Source: a virus. From it: 27,219 nt of DNA. The notes under the pieces were generated by a model. The model had not been told where the DNA came from, ran no database searches, and saw only the letters and a list, made by a program, of their open reading frames with translations. Position numbers and translations under genes: made by a program. Location: positions 1 through 27,219 of the IMG/VR virus record IMGVR_UViG_3300030090_002860; one strand, written 5' to 3'. Position 1 is the stretch's first letter, and each line of letters starts with the position of its first letter. Positions 11,195-19,448 of the stretch are shown piece after piece.

Positions 11195-11302
11195 ATGCCA
11201 TATGGTAAAGGAACATACGGAAGTAAAAGGGGTCGCCCTTCTAAGGCGGCTAAGGCGGCTGGTCGTAAAAAAATGACTGGCATGAAGAAAAGGAAAAAAT
11301 AA
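11195..11302 (+). CDS. Tiny basic protein (35 aa)
   Basis: Begins MPYGKGTYGSKRGRPSKAAK and ends in a Lys/Arg tail. ATG at 11195 has ACAGGAGTTTAAT upstream; the stop overlaps the ATG of the next gene (TAATG). Very basic and Gly-rich; short MP(Y/F)GKGTYGSKxGRP proteins are familiar from aquatic short-tailed phages, where their role is not known. DNA-binding or internal virion protein is a reasonable guess. Confidence 0.7.
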   Translation: MPYGKGTYGSKRGRPSKAAKAAGRKKMTGMKKRKK

Positions 11303-11457
11303 TGCCTAAAAAGAAAGGGCTTTACGCCAATATTAATGCTAAAAAGAAACGTATTAAAGCTGGTTCTGGTGAGCGTATGCGTAAACCTGGTTCTAAGGGT
11401 GCGCCTACTGCTAAGGATTTTAAGCGTTCGGCTAAGACTGCAAAGAAAAAGAAGTAA
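11302..11457 (+). CDS. Small basic conserved phage protein (51 aa)
   Basis: Sequence starts MPKKKGLYANINAKKKRIKA and contains GSGERMRKPGSKGAPTAKDF, a pattern (KKGLYANI-x-AK-x-KRI-x-AGSGE-x-MR-x-PG) that recurs in many environmental phages; family name not recalled with certainty. It overlaps the previous stop by one base and precedes the next start by 2 nt, so the three basic proteins are translated together. Highly positive, likely binding DNA or RNA or packaged in the head. Confidence 0.75.
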   Translation: MPKKKGLYANINAKKKRIKAGSGERMRKPGSKGAPTAKDFKRSAKTAKKKK

Positions 11458-11459
11458 TT

Positions 11460-11747
11460 ATGCCTGCTAAGAAAAAAGATCCTAAGTTAAAAGCGGCTGG
11501 GGTTTCTAAATATAATCAAGTTAAAAAAACACCTAATCATCCTACGAAGTCGCATGTTGTTGTTGCTAGAGAAGGCGGCAAAACTAAAACTATTCGGTTT
11601 GGCCAACAAGGTGTTAAGGGTGCTGGTAAAAACCCTAAAACTGCTAAGGAAAAAGCTAGGCAAAAGTCTTTTAAAGCTCGACATGCTAAAAACATTGCTA
11701 AAGGTAAGATGTCTGCGGCGTATTGGGCTAATAAGACAAAGTGGTAA
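11460..11747 (+). CDS. Basic conserved phage protein (95 aa)
   Basis: Lysine-rich protein with the characteristic stretch HVVVAREGGKTKTIRFGQQG and a C-terminal SFKARHAKNIAKGKMSAAYW followed by ANKTKW. The pattern is common in phages of aquatic bacteria (possibly the DUF6321 group, uncertain) next to terminase genes, as here. A DNA-binding or packaging-associated role is plausible but unproven. ATG at 11460 follows the previous stop by 2 nt; the 3' end overlaps the terminase start by 7 nt. Confidence 0.75.
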   Translation: MPAKKKDPKLKAAGVSKYNQVKKTPNHPTKSHVVVAREGGKTKTIRFGQQGVKGAGKNPKTAKEKARQKSFKARHAKNIAKGKMSAAYWANKTKW

Positions 11748-13495
11748 TTAGTCGTTCTGACGACATTAATTATGAGGAGCTGTTAGGGCTTCTTGAGTTT
11801 GCTACTCCTGAGGAAACTAAATACATTGAGCAGTTGTTGTCCGCTAGGGTTGCTTTGGAATCCCCTTTGGATTATGCCTGCTATGTGTCGCCTCAGACGA
11901 TACGATATAAGCATGTTGAAGTTGTATCAGATTATATACAGTCTTTGTGCGAGTTTCGTTTGTATCATTCGGGGCCTGGTCCTGTGGCTGATTGGTTCTA
12001 TCGAACTGAAGAAGGAACGTACCCAATAGAGGGTCCTGATGAGCTTCGGGAGTTTTTGTCTTCTGATGATGGCGCTCAGGTTATTGAATTTTTTGGTTTG
12101 CATCCTGATACGGGTGAGCGAGTGGTTTTTCGCCTTGGGCTTTCGGCACCCCCTCGTCATGGCAAGTCGTGGATTACGACGTTGCATACGCCTGGCTGGT
12201 ATTTGTCTAGGTGGCCTGATCGGAAGCAAGCTATCGTTACGTATTCTGACGAGTTTTCGTGGGAATGGGGCGAACAAATTAATCGTCAATTAGATGAAAG
12301 GAATGGTTTTGTTGAAACTAAAGGAAACAGGCAACTTATCAGAGAAACCAAAAGGTTTGGTGAATTACGATTTGCTGGTGTGGGCGGGAAGCTTACTGGT
12401 ACTGGTTACCACTTTGGGCTTATTGATGATCCTTTTAAAAACTCTGAAGAAGCTCTTTCACAGGTAGCTAGGGACTCTAAGGACAATTGGTATGGTTCTG
12501 TTTGGTTAACTCGTAAAGAGCCTATGGCTGTTGAGGTAGTTATGTTTACTCGCTGGCATGAGGATGATTTATCTGGCCGAAGGATCTATTTGGCTAATTC
12601 GACTGTGCCTCGTGAGGATTGGTGTGTTTTGGAGATGCCTGCTATTGCGTTTGAACCTGACCATTATCCTCGTGATGGGTATAAGGATGTTATTGATCGT
12701 GAACCTGGGCAAGCGCTTTGTCCTGCTCGTAAGACGCTAAAGGAACTTGAGGACATTCGCAAGGATGATCCTTTGTGGTTTGAGGCTATGTATCAGGGTA
12801 ATCCGTCGTTGGAGGCTGGTGGTATTCTTTCGCCTCCGTATCATCATTGGTCTGATGCTGGTTCGCAGTATAAGTTAACGTATGATGATGACCGTCATTT
12901 AATGATACCTAAGCGTAATTGTGTACGGTTTGGTGTTATTGATTTGGCGGCTTCGTTAAAGACGTGGGCTGATTGGTCTGTTATGTCGATTTGGGATTGG
13001 CATCGTGATTCTCAGAATTTGATGTTGGTTCATATGGATCGTCAACGTATTGAGTCGGCTCGTCATTTGGAGTGGGCGCAGGGTTTGTGTCGTGAGTGGG
13101 ATGTCACTACGTTAGGAATTGAGGAGCGTTCGTTTGGTTTGACTCTTATTCAGTTGTTTCAACGTGCTGGCGGTTTTTTTGTTCGACCCCTTTTTCCGAA
13201 GGATCGTGACAAGGTTCAGCGTGCTATTCCTTATGGTGCTGGTATATCTAATCAGCAGGTTTGGTTTCCTCAGGGAGCTTCGTGGCTGTTTTTGTGGGAG
13301 CAGGAGCATAGGAATTTTCCGAATGCAAAGCATGACGATATGGTAGATACTGGCGCATATGCTTGGGAAATGACTCGTTCTATGCCAGCATATGTACAGA
13401 GAAGGAAAAAAGTGCCTACATTGGAAGATCGGTGTTGGGCGCAACTAGAAGAAAGAAGTAAGGAACCAGATAATTGGTCTTATATGATGAGGTAA
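11741..13495 (+). CDS. terL: Terminase large subunit (584 aa)
   Basis: ATP-driven DNA packaging motor and headful or end-cutting nuclease. ATPase part: Walker A SAPPRHGKS (135-143), Walker B FGLIDDP (225-231) and a coupling motif MFTRWHEDD (268-276). Nuclease part: RNase H-like strand FGVIDLAASLKTWADW with Asp 401, GIEERS with Glu 461/462, and AKHDDMVD with Asp 532/533. All key residues are present and length is normal. The GTG at 11741 is the only sensible start: it overlaps the previous gene by 7 nt and there is no early ATG. No small terminase subunit is recognised in the window; one of the small basic genes before it might fill that place. Confidence 0.95.
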   Translation: MVISRSDDINYEELLGLLEFATPEETKYIEQLLSARVALESPLDYACYVSPQTIRYKHVEVVSDYIQSLCEFRLYHSGPGPVADWFYRTEEGTYPIEGPDELREFLSSDDGAQVIEFFGLHPDTGERVVFRLGLSAPPRHGKSWITTLHTPGWYLSRWPDRKQAIVTYSDEFSWEWGEQINRQLDERNGFVETKGNRQLIRETKRFGELRFAGVGGKLTGTGYHFGLIDDPFKNSEEALSQVARDSKDNWYGSVWLTRKEPMAVEVVMFTRWHEDDLSGRRIYLANSTVPREDWCVLEMPAIAFEPDHYPRDGYKDVIDREPGQALCPARKTLKELEDIRKDDPLWFEAMYQGNPSLEAGGILSPPYHHWSDAGSQYKLTYDDDRHLMIPKRNCVRFGVIDLAASLKTWADWSVMSIWDWHRDSQNLMLVHMDRQRIESARHLEWAQGLCREWDVTTLGIEERSFGLTLIQLFQRAGGFFVRPLFPKDRDKVQRAIPYGAGISNQQVWFPQGASWLFLWEQEHRNFPNAKHDDMVDTGAYAWEMTRSMPAYVQRRKKVPTLEDRCWAQLEERSKEPDNWSYMMR

Positions 13496-13496
13496 T

Positions 13497-13817
13497 ATGT
13501 TTAGATTAGTTGAGGGTGGCGATTTTGGGTTAGATAGTGCTAATGTCGGATTATGCTATGTTTCTTTTTTGCCAAAAGCAGAAGGCGACGTTGGTATTTT
13601 TCGTGGGCCTGCTATTGAGGAAGAAGGTTTTTTAGATGTCGGTGTGGACTGTATTAAAGATGCGGCTCAACAAATTGGTTGGAAAGGTCCAGAGTATTGG
13701 AAACCGCTTGAGGTTTCATATGAAGAACTTAAAAAGCAATGTAAAAATTTGGAACAAAGGTTAGCTAAAGCAGAAAAAGCGTTAGGTTTAGTTAAGGAAA
13801 TTAAAAAGAGTAAATAA
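13497..13817 (+). CDS. Small protein with C-terminal coiled coil (106 aa)
   Basis: ATG at 13497, one base after the terminase stop, with GAGG just upstream inside the terminase end. N-terminal two thirds is a beta-rich domain (LCYVSFLPKAEGDVGIFRGP...), and the last 35 residues form a charged coiled coil (YEELKKQCKNLEQRLAKAEK). It lies between terminase and portal, and the stop overlaps the portal ATG by one base. No family recognised; a packaging or head-assembly helper is possible. Confidence 0.65.
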   Translation: MFRLVEGGDFGLDSANVGLCYVSFLPKAEGDVGIFRGPAIEEEGFLDVGVDCIKDAAQQIGWKGPEYWKPLEVSYEELKKQCKNLEQRLAKAEKALGLVKEIKKSK

Positions 13818-15724
13818 TGGCAGATAAGTACAATACAACAGTTGAGGAACTTTATGATGAGGCTTCTCGTCATGTTATGGGTCCTATGCGTAGTTATTGG
13901 CTTAATCATGCTTTTGTTCGTGGTATGCAATGGTTACGTTGGAATGCGGCTGTTACTCGTCTTAGTGAACAAGTAGAGGATCGTGACAGAATTCAAGCTG
14001 TGTTTAATAAAATGCGTGCTAACCAAAGAACTATTATTTCTAATTTGACTCAACGTAATCTTGTTTTTGAGGTTACTCCTACAGGTGCTGACGATGAATC
14101 TGTTCGTGCGGCTCGTTTAGCTGAAGCTATTTTGCGTGATTTGCATCGTAGTCAACGTTGGGAAGTGATTCGTGAAGAGCATATGGCCGCTACTTGCAAA
14201 GGTGGTACTGCGGCTTTGATGATTGAAATAGATCCTGATACTGGTTTGCCTATTATTAAACCGTTGTCTTTGGCTGAGTTTATTGTTGAGCCAGGTTCTA
14301 GAAGTGCTGAGACTGCTCGTTGGTGCATTAAAGTAGAGGCTTTGCCTCCTAAAACTGTTAAGGCTTTGTTTGAAATGCGTAAAGAGCCTCCGGCTGATGC
14401 TCATGCTGGTTTGGCTCCGTTTCAGCATAGAATGTTGCATCAATCTTGGGGTTCTGGAGAATCTACGCTTCCTGCGTTAACTAAAGTTTTGACATATTAT
14501 GAACGCCCTATGGGTAAAGGCAAGGGTGGTTTTCAGGTTGTTATTGATGGCAAGGTAGTGCAAAAGGGTGATTGGCCGTATCCGTTTGAGGATAGGTTGC
14601 CGATTGCTGTTGCTCGTGAAACTGTTGAGGAAAATCAATGGTGGGGTACTACCTATATGGATGATGTTCGGAAGATACAGGTAATACTTAATGGTATTTG
14701 GTCTGGTGTTGCTGAACATGCTAAGGAACTTGGAACTATTCGTGCGTTGTTTCCTGCTAGTGCAGAACCTTATGTTGAGGAAATGGTTGATAAGCCAGGT
14801 TTTCAGCCTTGGCCTGATGGCGTAGAACTGCCGTCGTATTTAGAACAGCCAAGAATGCAAACGTGGTATGAGTCTATTTTGGATCGTGCAAGCATGATGA
14901 TTGATGACATTATGGGTGTTCATGATGTTTCTCGTGGTATGGCTCCTGCAAACATTGAGTCTGGTACTGGGTTGTCTATTTTGTCGGAAAAAGATTCTTC
15001 TCCGACTGGTAGATTGTTAAAAGAAACTGCTCGGTGCTGGTCTGATTGTGCAAAGATGGCTTTGCAAATTTATCAAGAAACTCAGAAGAAAGAGAAAACT
15101 CTTGTTGTTGATGCTGGTTTTGGGCCTGAGCGTTTTCCTCATAGGGGTAGTGATTTGTCTTCTGAGTTTGAAGTTAGAGTGCCTGAGGAAGAAATACAGT
15201 CTCGTTCTCGTACTGCTATGATTCAGCAAGCTGACAAAATGTTACAAATGGGTTTGATACAGTCTCCTGCTCAGTATGTTCGTATTGCTGATTTGCCTGG
15301 AGCTGATGACATTATTGCTGGTATTTCTCCACAAATAGCTAAAGCTAAACGTCAAAATTCTCAAATGGCTCGTGGTGAAGTAGGTAACCCTGAGTGGGAT
15401 AGGGAAGACGATCATGATGTACACATTGAAGAACATCGTGCGTTTATGTCTACTAAACGTTGGGAAATGTTGCCTGAAAAAATTCAGAAACTTTTTGTTG
15501 ACCATGTACAAATACATAAAAACTTTAAAGCTGAAGGGCAAGCTAAAGATATTCAAATGGCTGGTGCTCAAGCTATGGCTGAACAAGCTATGGCTCCTGT
15601 TCCTGAGGTTGGGCAAGAAGGTATGGTCCCTCCACCACCTCAGGCTCCTCAGCAACCTATAATGCAAGAAGGAATGGAAGCTCCTATGGCTGATGATCTA
15701 GGAGCCATGTTAGGACAAGGATAA
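13817..15724 (+). CDS. Portal protein (635 aa)
   Basis: Forms the dodecameric ring through which DNA enters the head. Evidence: position directly after terminase, length, and the typical N-terminal course (VFNKMRANQRTIISNLTQRN, then VFEVTP, then a region of helices RLAEAILRDLHRSQRWEVIR), followed by ATCKGGTAALMIEIDPDTG and a central VQVILNGIWSGVAEH-like helix. The C-terminal tail (from about residue 585) is rich in Met, Gln, Ala and Pro and likely disordered, which is common in portals of environmental phages. ATG at 13817 overlaps the previous stop by one base and the stop overlaps the next ATG in the same way. Confidence 0.88.
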   Translation: MADKYNTTVEELYDEASRHVMGPMRSYWLNHAFVRGMQWLRWNAAVTRLSEQVEDRDRIQAVFNKMRANQRTIISNLTQRNLVFEVTPTGADDESVRAARLAEAILRDLHRSQRWEVIREEHMAATCKGGTAALMIEIDPDTGLPIIKPLSLAEFIVEPGSRSAETARWCIKVEALPPKTVKALFEMRKEPPADAHAGLAPFQHRMLHQSWGSGESTLPALTKVLTYYERPMGKGKGGFQVVIDGKVVQKGDWPYPFEDRLPIAVARETVEENQWWGTTYMDDVRKIQVILNGIWSGVAEHAKELGTIRALFPASAEPYVEEMVDKPGFQPWPDGVELPSYLEQPRMQTWYESILDRASMMIDDIMGVHDVSRGMAPANIESGTGLSILSEKDSSPTGRLLKETARCWSDCAKMALQIYQETQKKEKTLVVDAGFGPERFPHRGSDLSSEFEVRVPEEEIQSRSRTAMIQQADKMLQMGLIQSPAQYVRIADLPGADDIIAGISPQIAKAKRQNSQMARGEVGNPEWDREDDHDVHIEEHRAFMSTKRWEMLPEKIQKLFVDHVQIHKNFKAEGQAKDIQMAGAQAMAEQAMAPVPEVGQEGMVPPPPQAPQQPIMQEGMEAPMADDLGAMLGQG

Positions 15725-16491
15725 TGGCTGATATAGAAAAGGAATTAAAAAAAGTAAGGGATGAAGCCGCTCAACGAAGAGTTGAGTTAGCCCCTTATAA
15801 GAAAGCTTTTGAGTCTTTTGATGAAGAAGCTGTTGCTTGGTTGTTAGATACTATTTCGTTAATTAATGATAATCCTTATGAAGCTGGTGAACGTTTTGCG
15901 ACGTTAGCTGTTGGTAATATGGGTGAAGATGGTTTTACTGCTTGGGCTAAGGATATAGTTTTTGACGATGACGACAATACTGTTGCTAATACTACAAATA
16001 TAGGAGAAAATAATAAAATGGAACCTAATGAATTAAAAGCTGAGTTAGAAGCGTTTGAAGAACGTTTGCTTGGCCAGATAAATCAGAATAAAGCTGAAAC
16101 ACAAGAGTTGCTTCAAGAGCAACAAAAACGTGAACAGTTTCGTGAAATAACTGCGATTGTTACTAATTTGGGTTATGAGCCTGAATCTTGGCAAGGCAAG
16201 ATGCTTATTCAGGTTGCTAGTGGCGAAGTTGATGCTAATATGCCTATTCAAGAACGTTTAGGTAAAGCTCATGAAATAGTTTCTGAACGTTTAGGTACTG
16301 CTACTGAAGAGCCTTCTGATTCTGTTAAAATAGGAAATGCTGAAGTTTCTTCTGATCCTTTAAATGTTCCTGCTACTGGTGGGCAAGTGGGTGGCGGTGG
16401 CATACCTAATGCTGGTGAAAATGTTCCGTTAAGTTTTAATGATGCTGATGATGCGTTAATGACTTTGCTTAAATCAGAAATAGGTCAATAA
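15724..16491 (+). CDS. Scaffold-like head assembly protein (255 aa)
   Basis: Acidic, largely helical protein between portal and the capsid gene, the usual place of scaffolding proteins. Residues 1-78 are one helical domain; an acidic linker (DDDDNTVANTTNIGENN) follows, then a long coiled coil (ELEAFEERLLGQINQNKAET...) and a Gly-rich, poorly ordered end. An internal ATG at codon 99 lies exactly after the linker with AGGAG upstream, so a shorter 157-aa product may also be made, as in nested scaffold genes of other phages. No protease motif is seen. Assignment rests on position and composition, not on homology. Confidence 0.65.
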   Translation: MADIEKELKKVRDEAAQRRVELAPYKKAFESFDEEAVAWLLDTISLINDNPYEAGERFATLAVGNMGEDGFTAWAKDIVFDDDDNTVANTTNIGENNKMEPNELKAELEAFEERLLGQINQNKAETQELLQEQQKREQFREITAIVTNLGYEPESWQGKMLIQVASGEVDANMPIQERLGKAHEIVSERLGTATEEPSDSVKIGNAEVSSDPLNVPATGGQVGGGGIPNAGENVPLSFNDADDALMTLLKSEIGQ

Positions 16492-17255
16492 TGATTCCTA
16501 CGTCTAGTAAATGGGTGCGTTTACAAGAGTTGCATCCTAAAATGAAGTATCGTTTGGAAAAGTTTTTTGCTGATTCTCGCATCAAAGGCAAGGTTGTAGT
16601 TAGTTCTGGTGTTAGAACTTATGCACAGCAAAAAGATTTGTATCGACGGTATAAAGCAGGGACTTTTCCTAACCTTGTAGCAAACCCAGATCGTAAATTT
16701 GGCGGAGGTTTCCAGGGTTCTTGGCACATGCAACAGCCTAATCATCCTGAGGGGAATTATGGGTTTGCTGTTGATTTCCGTATTGTTGGCAATATATCCA
16801 CAGGGGATGTGAATAAAGTTGCTAAAGAATATGGGTTAGAACGTACTGTTCCTTCTGAGTGGTGGCATCATCAAGCGTACGGATATCGTTATGATACTAA
16901 AAAGTATGATTGGTATGATGCTCCTGCGTTGTCTAGTAAAGACGAAAAGAAAGCTGAAGTAGGCGCTACTGTTTTGGCTAAAACTCAGAATCGTGGAGCG
17001 TTTGCAGAAATAGCTTCTGCTATGAAAACTACGGTACGTAAAGGCGCTAAAGGTCCTGCTGTTAAGTTAATGCAATCTAGGTTAGCTAATCTTGGTTATC
17101 GTTTAACTAAGTATCCTTCAGCTAGGACAGGTATTGACGGACATTTTGGTTGGTATACACTTAGAGCGTTAAAACAATTTCAAAAGAAAAAGGGTCTTAT
17201 TGCTGATGGCATATGTGGACCTATCACATGGAAGGCATTGATGAGCAATGGGTAA
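16491..17255 (+). CDS. Endolysin: M15-type peptidase with peptidoglycan-binding domain (254 aa)
   Basis: Zinc peptidase that cuts peptidoglycan cross-links at lysis. The VanY/M15 domain shows SSGVRTYAQQ (38-47), the zinc-site segment SWHMQQ...NYGFAVDF with His 79 and Asp 95 (an enlarged S-x-H-x2-G-x-A-x-D motif with extra residues between His and Gly), and PSEWWHHQ with Glu 123 and His 126. Residues about 187-252 form a type 1 peptidoglycan-binding repeat (VRKGAKGPAVKLMQSRLANL ... GHFGWYTLRALKQFQ ... GPITWKAL). No signal peptide, so export depends on the holin that follows. ATG overlaps the previous stop by one base. Confidence 0.92.
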   Translation: MIPTSSKWVRLQELHPKMKYRLEKFFADSRIKGKVVVSSGVRTYAQQKDLYRRYKAGTFPNLVANPDRKFGGGFQGSWHMQQPNHPEGNYGFAVDFRIVGNISTGDVNKVAKEYGLERTVPSEWWHHQAYGYRYDTKKYDWYDAPALSSKDEKKAEVGATVLAKTQNRGAFAEIASAMKTTVRKGAKGPAVKLMQSRLANLGYRLTKYPSARTGIDGHFGWYTLRALKQFQKKKGLIADGICGPITWKALMSNG

Positions 17256-17520
17256 AATAGACTACAGAGATTTAGCAGAGCGTGTCGTGGCCACGTTTTT
17301 GCAGGCTTGTGGGGGAACTTTAGGCACTAACTCAATTGTAGATATGGGTATTTCTGAATGGAAACTTATACTTGCATCTGGTGGAGCCGCTGTTCTTAGC
17401 TTCTTAAAAGGATATGCCGCATCTATTCTAGGAAAGGATGGGTCTTGTTCTGCTGTTCGCAGAAAGGATCTAGATGAATCCGACTTGGAAGCGATGTATG
17501 GCGAGGTTCCGGCGAACTAA
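17248..17520 (+). CDS. r1t-like holin (90 aa)
   Basis: Small membrane protein that permeabilises the inner membrane to release the endolysin. Two hydrophobic segments (about residues 13-32 and 39-61), a conserved-looking linker with [20 protein letters not shown], then GKDGSC and an acidic tail; this is the layout of phage r1t-type holins of Gram-positive hosts. It overlaps the endolysin by 8 nt and the following gene by 47 nt, forming a compact lysis cassette. Confidence 0.82.
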   Translation: MGKIDYRDLAERVVATFLQACGGTLGTNSIVDMGISEWKLILASGGAAVLSFLKGYAASILGKDGSCSAVRRKDLDESDLEAMYGEVPAN

Positions 17521-18895
17521 AAAATTATCTCAAGTTTTAAGCAGAGGCTTATTAGCTTCTTTGCTTTTAATTGTTTGGTTTGCGCCTCCTGCGCCTGCCC
17601 AAACTGTGTGTTCTGAGATTGAATCTGGATGGGAATGCACAATAGTTGTAGATACTGTAGATGAGGGACCTGAGTTTACTTTTGTTATTACAGAATCAAC
17701 ACAGGTTACTATTACTACGTATACAAGTTTAACGTGTAATGATCACGGATTAGAAAATGGAAGCGCAGACCCCTATATTTATTTGTATGACAATAATGAA
17801 ACGTTACTTTATGAAGATGATGATTCGGCTCCGCATAATAATGGAACAAATTTTTGCTGGGATTCCCACATACAAGAAACCTTAGACCCTGGCACCTATG
17901 TGCTTAGGGCTGATGTTTTTGATGAGTATACGACTGGGACTTATTCGATGGATATTTCTGGTGGGAATTGGACTGTTCCGCAGGAGCAAGAGCCTGAACC
18001 AACGCCTGACCCAACTCCGGTACCTGAGCCAGAGCCAACGCCAGAGCCAGAACCTGAGCCAACTCCTGATCCGACTCCACAGCCTACTCCCGAACCTGAT
18101 CCAGTTCCTGATCCGACCCCTGAACCAACTCCTGAGCCAATACCAGAACCCACACCACCAGAGGTACTCCCCACCCCAACACCAGAGCCTGAACCCATCC
18201 CATCTCCACTCCCAACGCCATCATTACCAGTATTTGAGATGCCGACAATAGACATAGAGGAATTAGAATTAGTCCCATGGGAAGATGATATCACATGGGA
18301 AGATATTGATTATGAAGATTTTGAAGGACTGGAAATTGAAGAAATTGAAGAAGAAGAAATTGAAATTTTATTTGAAGAACCTGAAGCAGAATTGAGTGAC
18401 GAAGAACCTTTGGAAGAGGAGGAAAATTTTGAAATAATAGAAGAAGATGAACTGTTATTGGAAGAACCCGAATACGAAGACTTTGAAGTGGATGACCTCT
18501 TTGAGGAAGAGGCAGAACTTTTGGAAGAAGTATTATCAGACCCAGAGGAAATTGAAGACTTTTTTGAGGATGTCTTAGAAGATAATGAAGATTTTTTTGA
18601 AGAAGCTCAAGAAGAGGAATTAGAAGAATTATTTGAAACTGCTCCGGCTTTATTTAATGAAGCACCTGATGAAGTCAAAGATGAATTTGAGGAATCTGTA
18701 AATATTTTTGACGGCGGTTTTGATGATTATGTTGCTGAAGATAGCACTATAACAGTAGAAGAAAGGCGTGTTGTTGTGGCGGCAACAACAGTAAGTGCAG
18801 TAGTAGCCGCTAGACCTGCGGTACAGCCGAAGCCTATACTAGGTTCATCGCCTGCAAGCGGTCCATCAATCCCTCAACGAAGGAGGAATACATGA
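17474..18895 (+). CDS. Secreted protein with Pro-rich linker and extremely acidic domain (473 aa)
   Basis: Start ATG at 17474, inside the holin gene, with AGAAAGGATCTAG upstream. A signal peptide is clear ([20 protein letters not shown] then [11 protein letters not shown], cleavage after about residue 42). Residues 43-165 form a beta-sandwich resembling bacterial pre-peptidase C-terminal domains ([50 protein letters not shown]). Residues about 168-255 are a Pro-Glu-Pro-Thr/Asp repeat; residues 260-420 are dominated by Glu and Asp; the end has a short Val/Ala-rich segment and a basic tail. No catalytic motif. Its place in the lysis block suggests an envelope-acting or virion-surface protein, but the function is unknown. 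Confidence 0.75.
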   Translation: MNPTWKRCMARFRRTKKLSQVLSRGLLASLLLIVWFAPPAPAQTVCSEIESGWECTIVVDTVDEGPEFTFVITESTQVTITTYTSLTCNDHGLENGSADPYIYLYDNNETLLYEDDDSAPHNNGTNFCWDSHIQETLDPGTYVLRADVFDEYTTGTYSMDISGGNWTVPQEQEPEPTPDPTPVPEPEPTPEPEPEPTPDPTPQPTPEPDPVPDPTPEPTPEPIPEPTPPEVLPTPTPEPEPIPSPLPTPSLPVFEMPTIDIEELELVPWEDDITWEDIDYEDFEGLEIEEIEEEEIEILFEEPEAELSDEEPLEEEENFEIIEEDELLLEEPEYEDFEVDDLFEEEAELLEEVLSDPEEIEDFFEDVLEDNEDFFEEAQEEELEELFETAPALFNEAPDEVKDEFEESVNIFDGGFDDYVAEDSTITVEERRVVVAATTVSAVVAARPAVQPKPILGSSPASGPSIPQRRRNT

Positions 18896-19077
18896 TTAAA
18901 TTCTTGAAGAAGTTTATTCAAGAGACAACCATGCTGGGCTGGACTATTGGAGGTACTGGCCTTGTATTAATAACATTATCGGGAGAAACACGTGAATACG
19001 GTATTTATATTTCTATTGCAAGTTTTATTGTCCACATGTTCGGTGTACTTATTAATTGGAATGGCAAAGAAGAATGA
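18892..19077 (+). CDS. Small two-pass membrane protein (61 aa)
   Basis: Two predicted membrane segments ([18 protein letters not shown], 14-31; [20 protein letters not shown], 37-56) and a basic N-terminus (KFLKKF). The ATG overlaps the previous TGA (ATGA) after an AGGAGGAATAC ribosome binding site. Could be a second holin, an antiholin or a membrane partner of the secreted acidic protein; position in the lysis block is the only clue. Confidence 0.7.
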   Translation: MIKFLKKFIQETTMLGWTIGGTGLVLITLSGETREYGIYISIASFIVHMFGVLINWNGKEE

Positions 19078-19322
19078 GTTTATTTGTAAACACAGCTCTA
19101 CGCATTGTGAGTGTTTTCGGTATCCAGGTAATGGCAATTATCGGAGGAGCCAGTATGATTGGCGGCATCCCAGTTTACAAGGCCGCAATCCTGAGTGGTG
19201 TGTGTGCTGTGGCGCAAGTCCTTCAGAAAATTGCAATTGCATTTGCTGATGATGGTGTTTTAACTGTTGAAGAACTTAATGCCGCTTTTTCTAATCACAC
19301 GGCTCCACAAACTGAAGAATAG
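19074..19322 (+). CDS. Small two-pass membrane protein, holin-like (82 aa)
   Basis: The ATG at 19074 forms ATGA with the previous stop and is preferred over one 18 nt upstream. Two hydrophobic segments (about 11-31 and 36-58) are followed by an acidic, EF-hand-like tail FADDGVLTVEELNAAF. Holin-like proteins with this order (hydrophobic hairpin, then A-D-D-G-x-L-T-x-E-E) occur in phages of actinobacteria, from memory. Probably works with the r1t-like holin. Last gene of the lysis block, before a promoter. Confidence 0.65.
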   Translation: MSLFVNTALRIVSVFGIQVMAIIGGASMIGGIPVYKAAILSGVCAVAQVLQKIAIAFADDGVLTVEELNAAFSNHTAPQTEE

Positions 19323-19351
19323 TTGCATTTAGGTTACAAATACCTTATATT
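19323..19351 (+). promoter_or_regulatory. Promoter upstream of the major capsid gene
   Basis: TTGCAT (19323-19328), exactly 17 nt, TATATT (19346-19351; five of six consensus). It starts one base after the stop of the last lysis gene and gives an expected start near 19358, leaving a leader of about 90 nt. An extra promoter here would raise capsid expression above that of the preceding genes. Confidence 0.6.
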
Positions 19352-19359
19352 TAGTTGTA

Positions 19360-19398
19360 GGTGACAGGTCACCAAGTCGCATCAAAGCAGGCTTTGAT
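19360..19398 (+). other. Two adjacent palindromes in the capsid leader
   Basis: GGTGAC-AG-GTCACC (19360-19373) and ATCAAAGC-AG-GCTTTGAT (19381-19398) are both perfect inverted repeats around the dinucleotide AG, 7 nt apart, right after the predicted transcription start. As RNA they form two short hairpins upstream of the AAGGAG ribosome binding site; as DNA they could bind a protein. mRNA protection or regulation of capsid synthesis is a possibility. Confidence 0.6.
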
Positions 19399-19448
19399 AG
19401 CAAGACGAAGTAATTTATTCATCTACAAGCATATAAGGAGTTAGCCAA

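Noticed and set aside
17941-18294. Gly/Ser/Val-rich minus-strand frame of 117 codons
   Set aside because: It is only the complement of the Pro-Glu-Pro-Thr repeat of the secreted protein; the low-complexity repeat keeps the opposite strand open.
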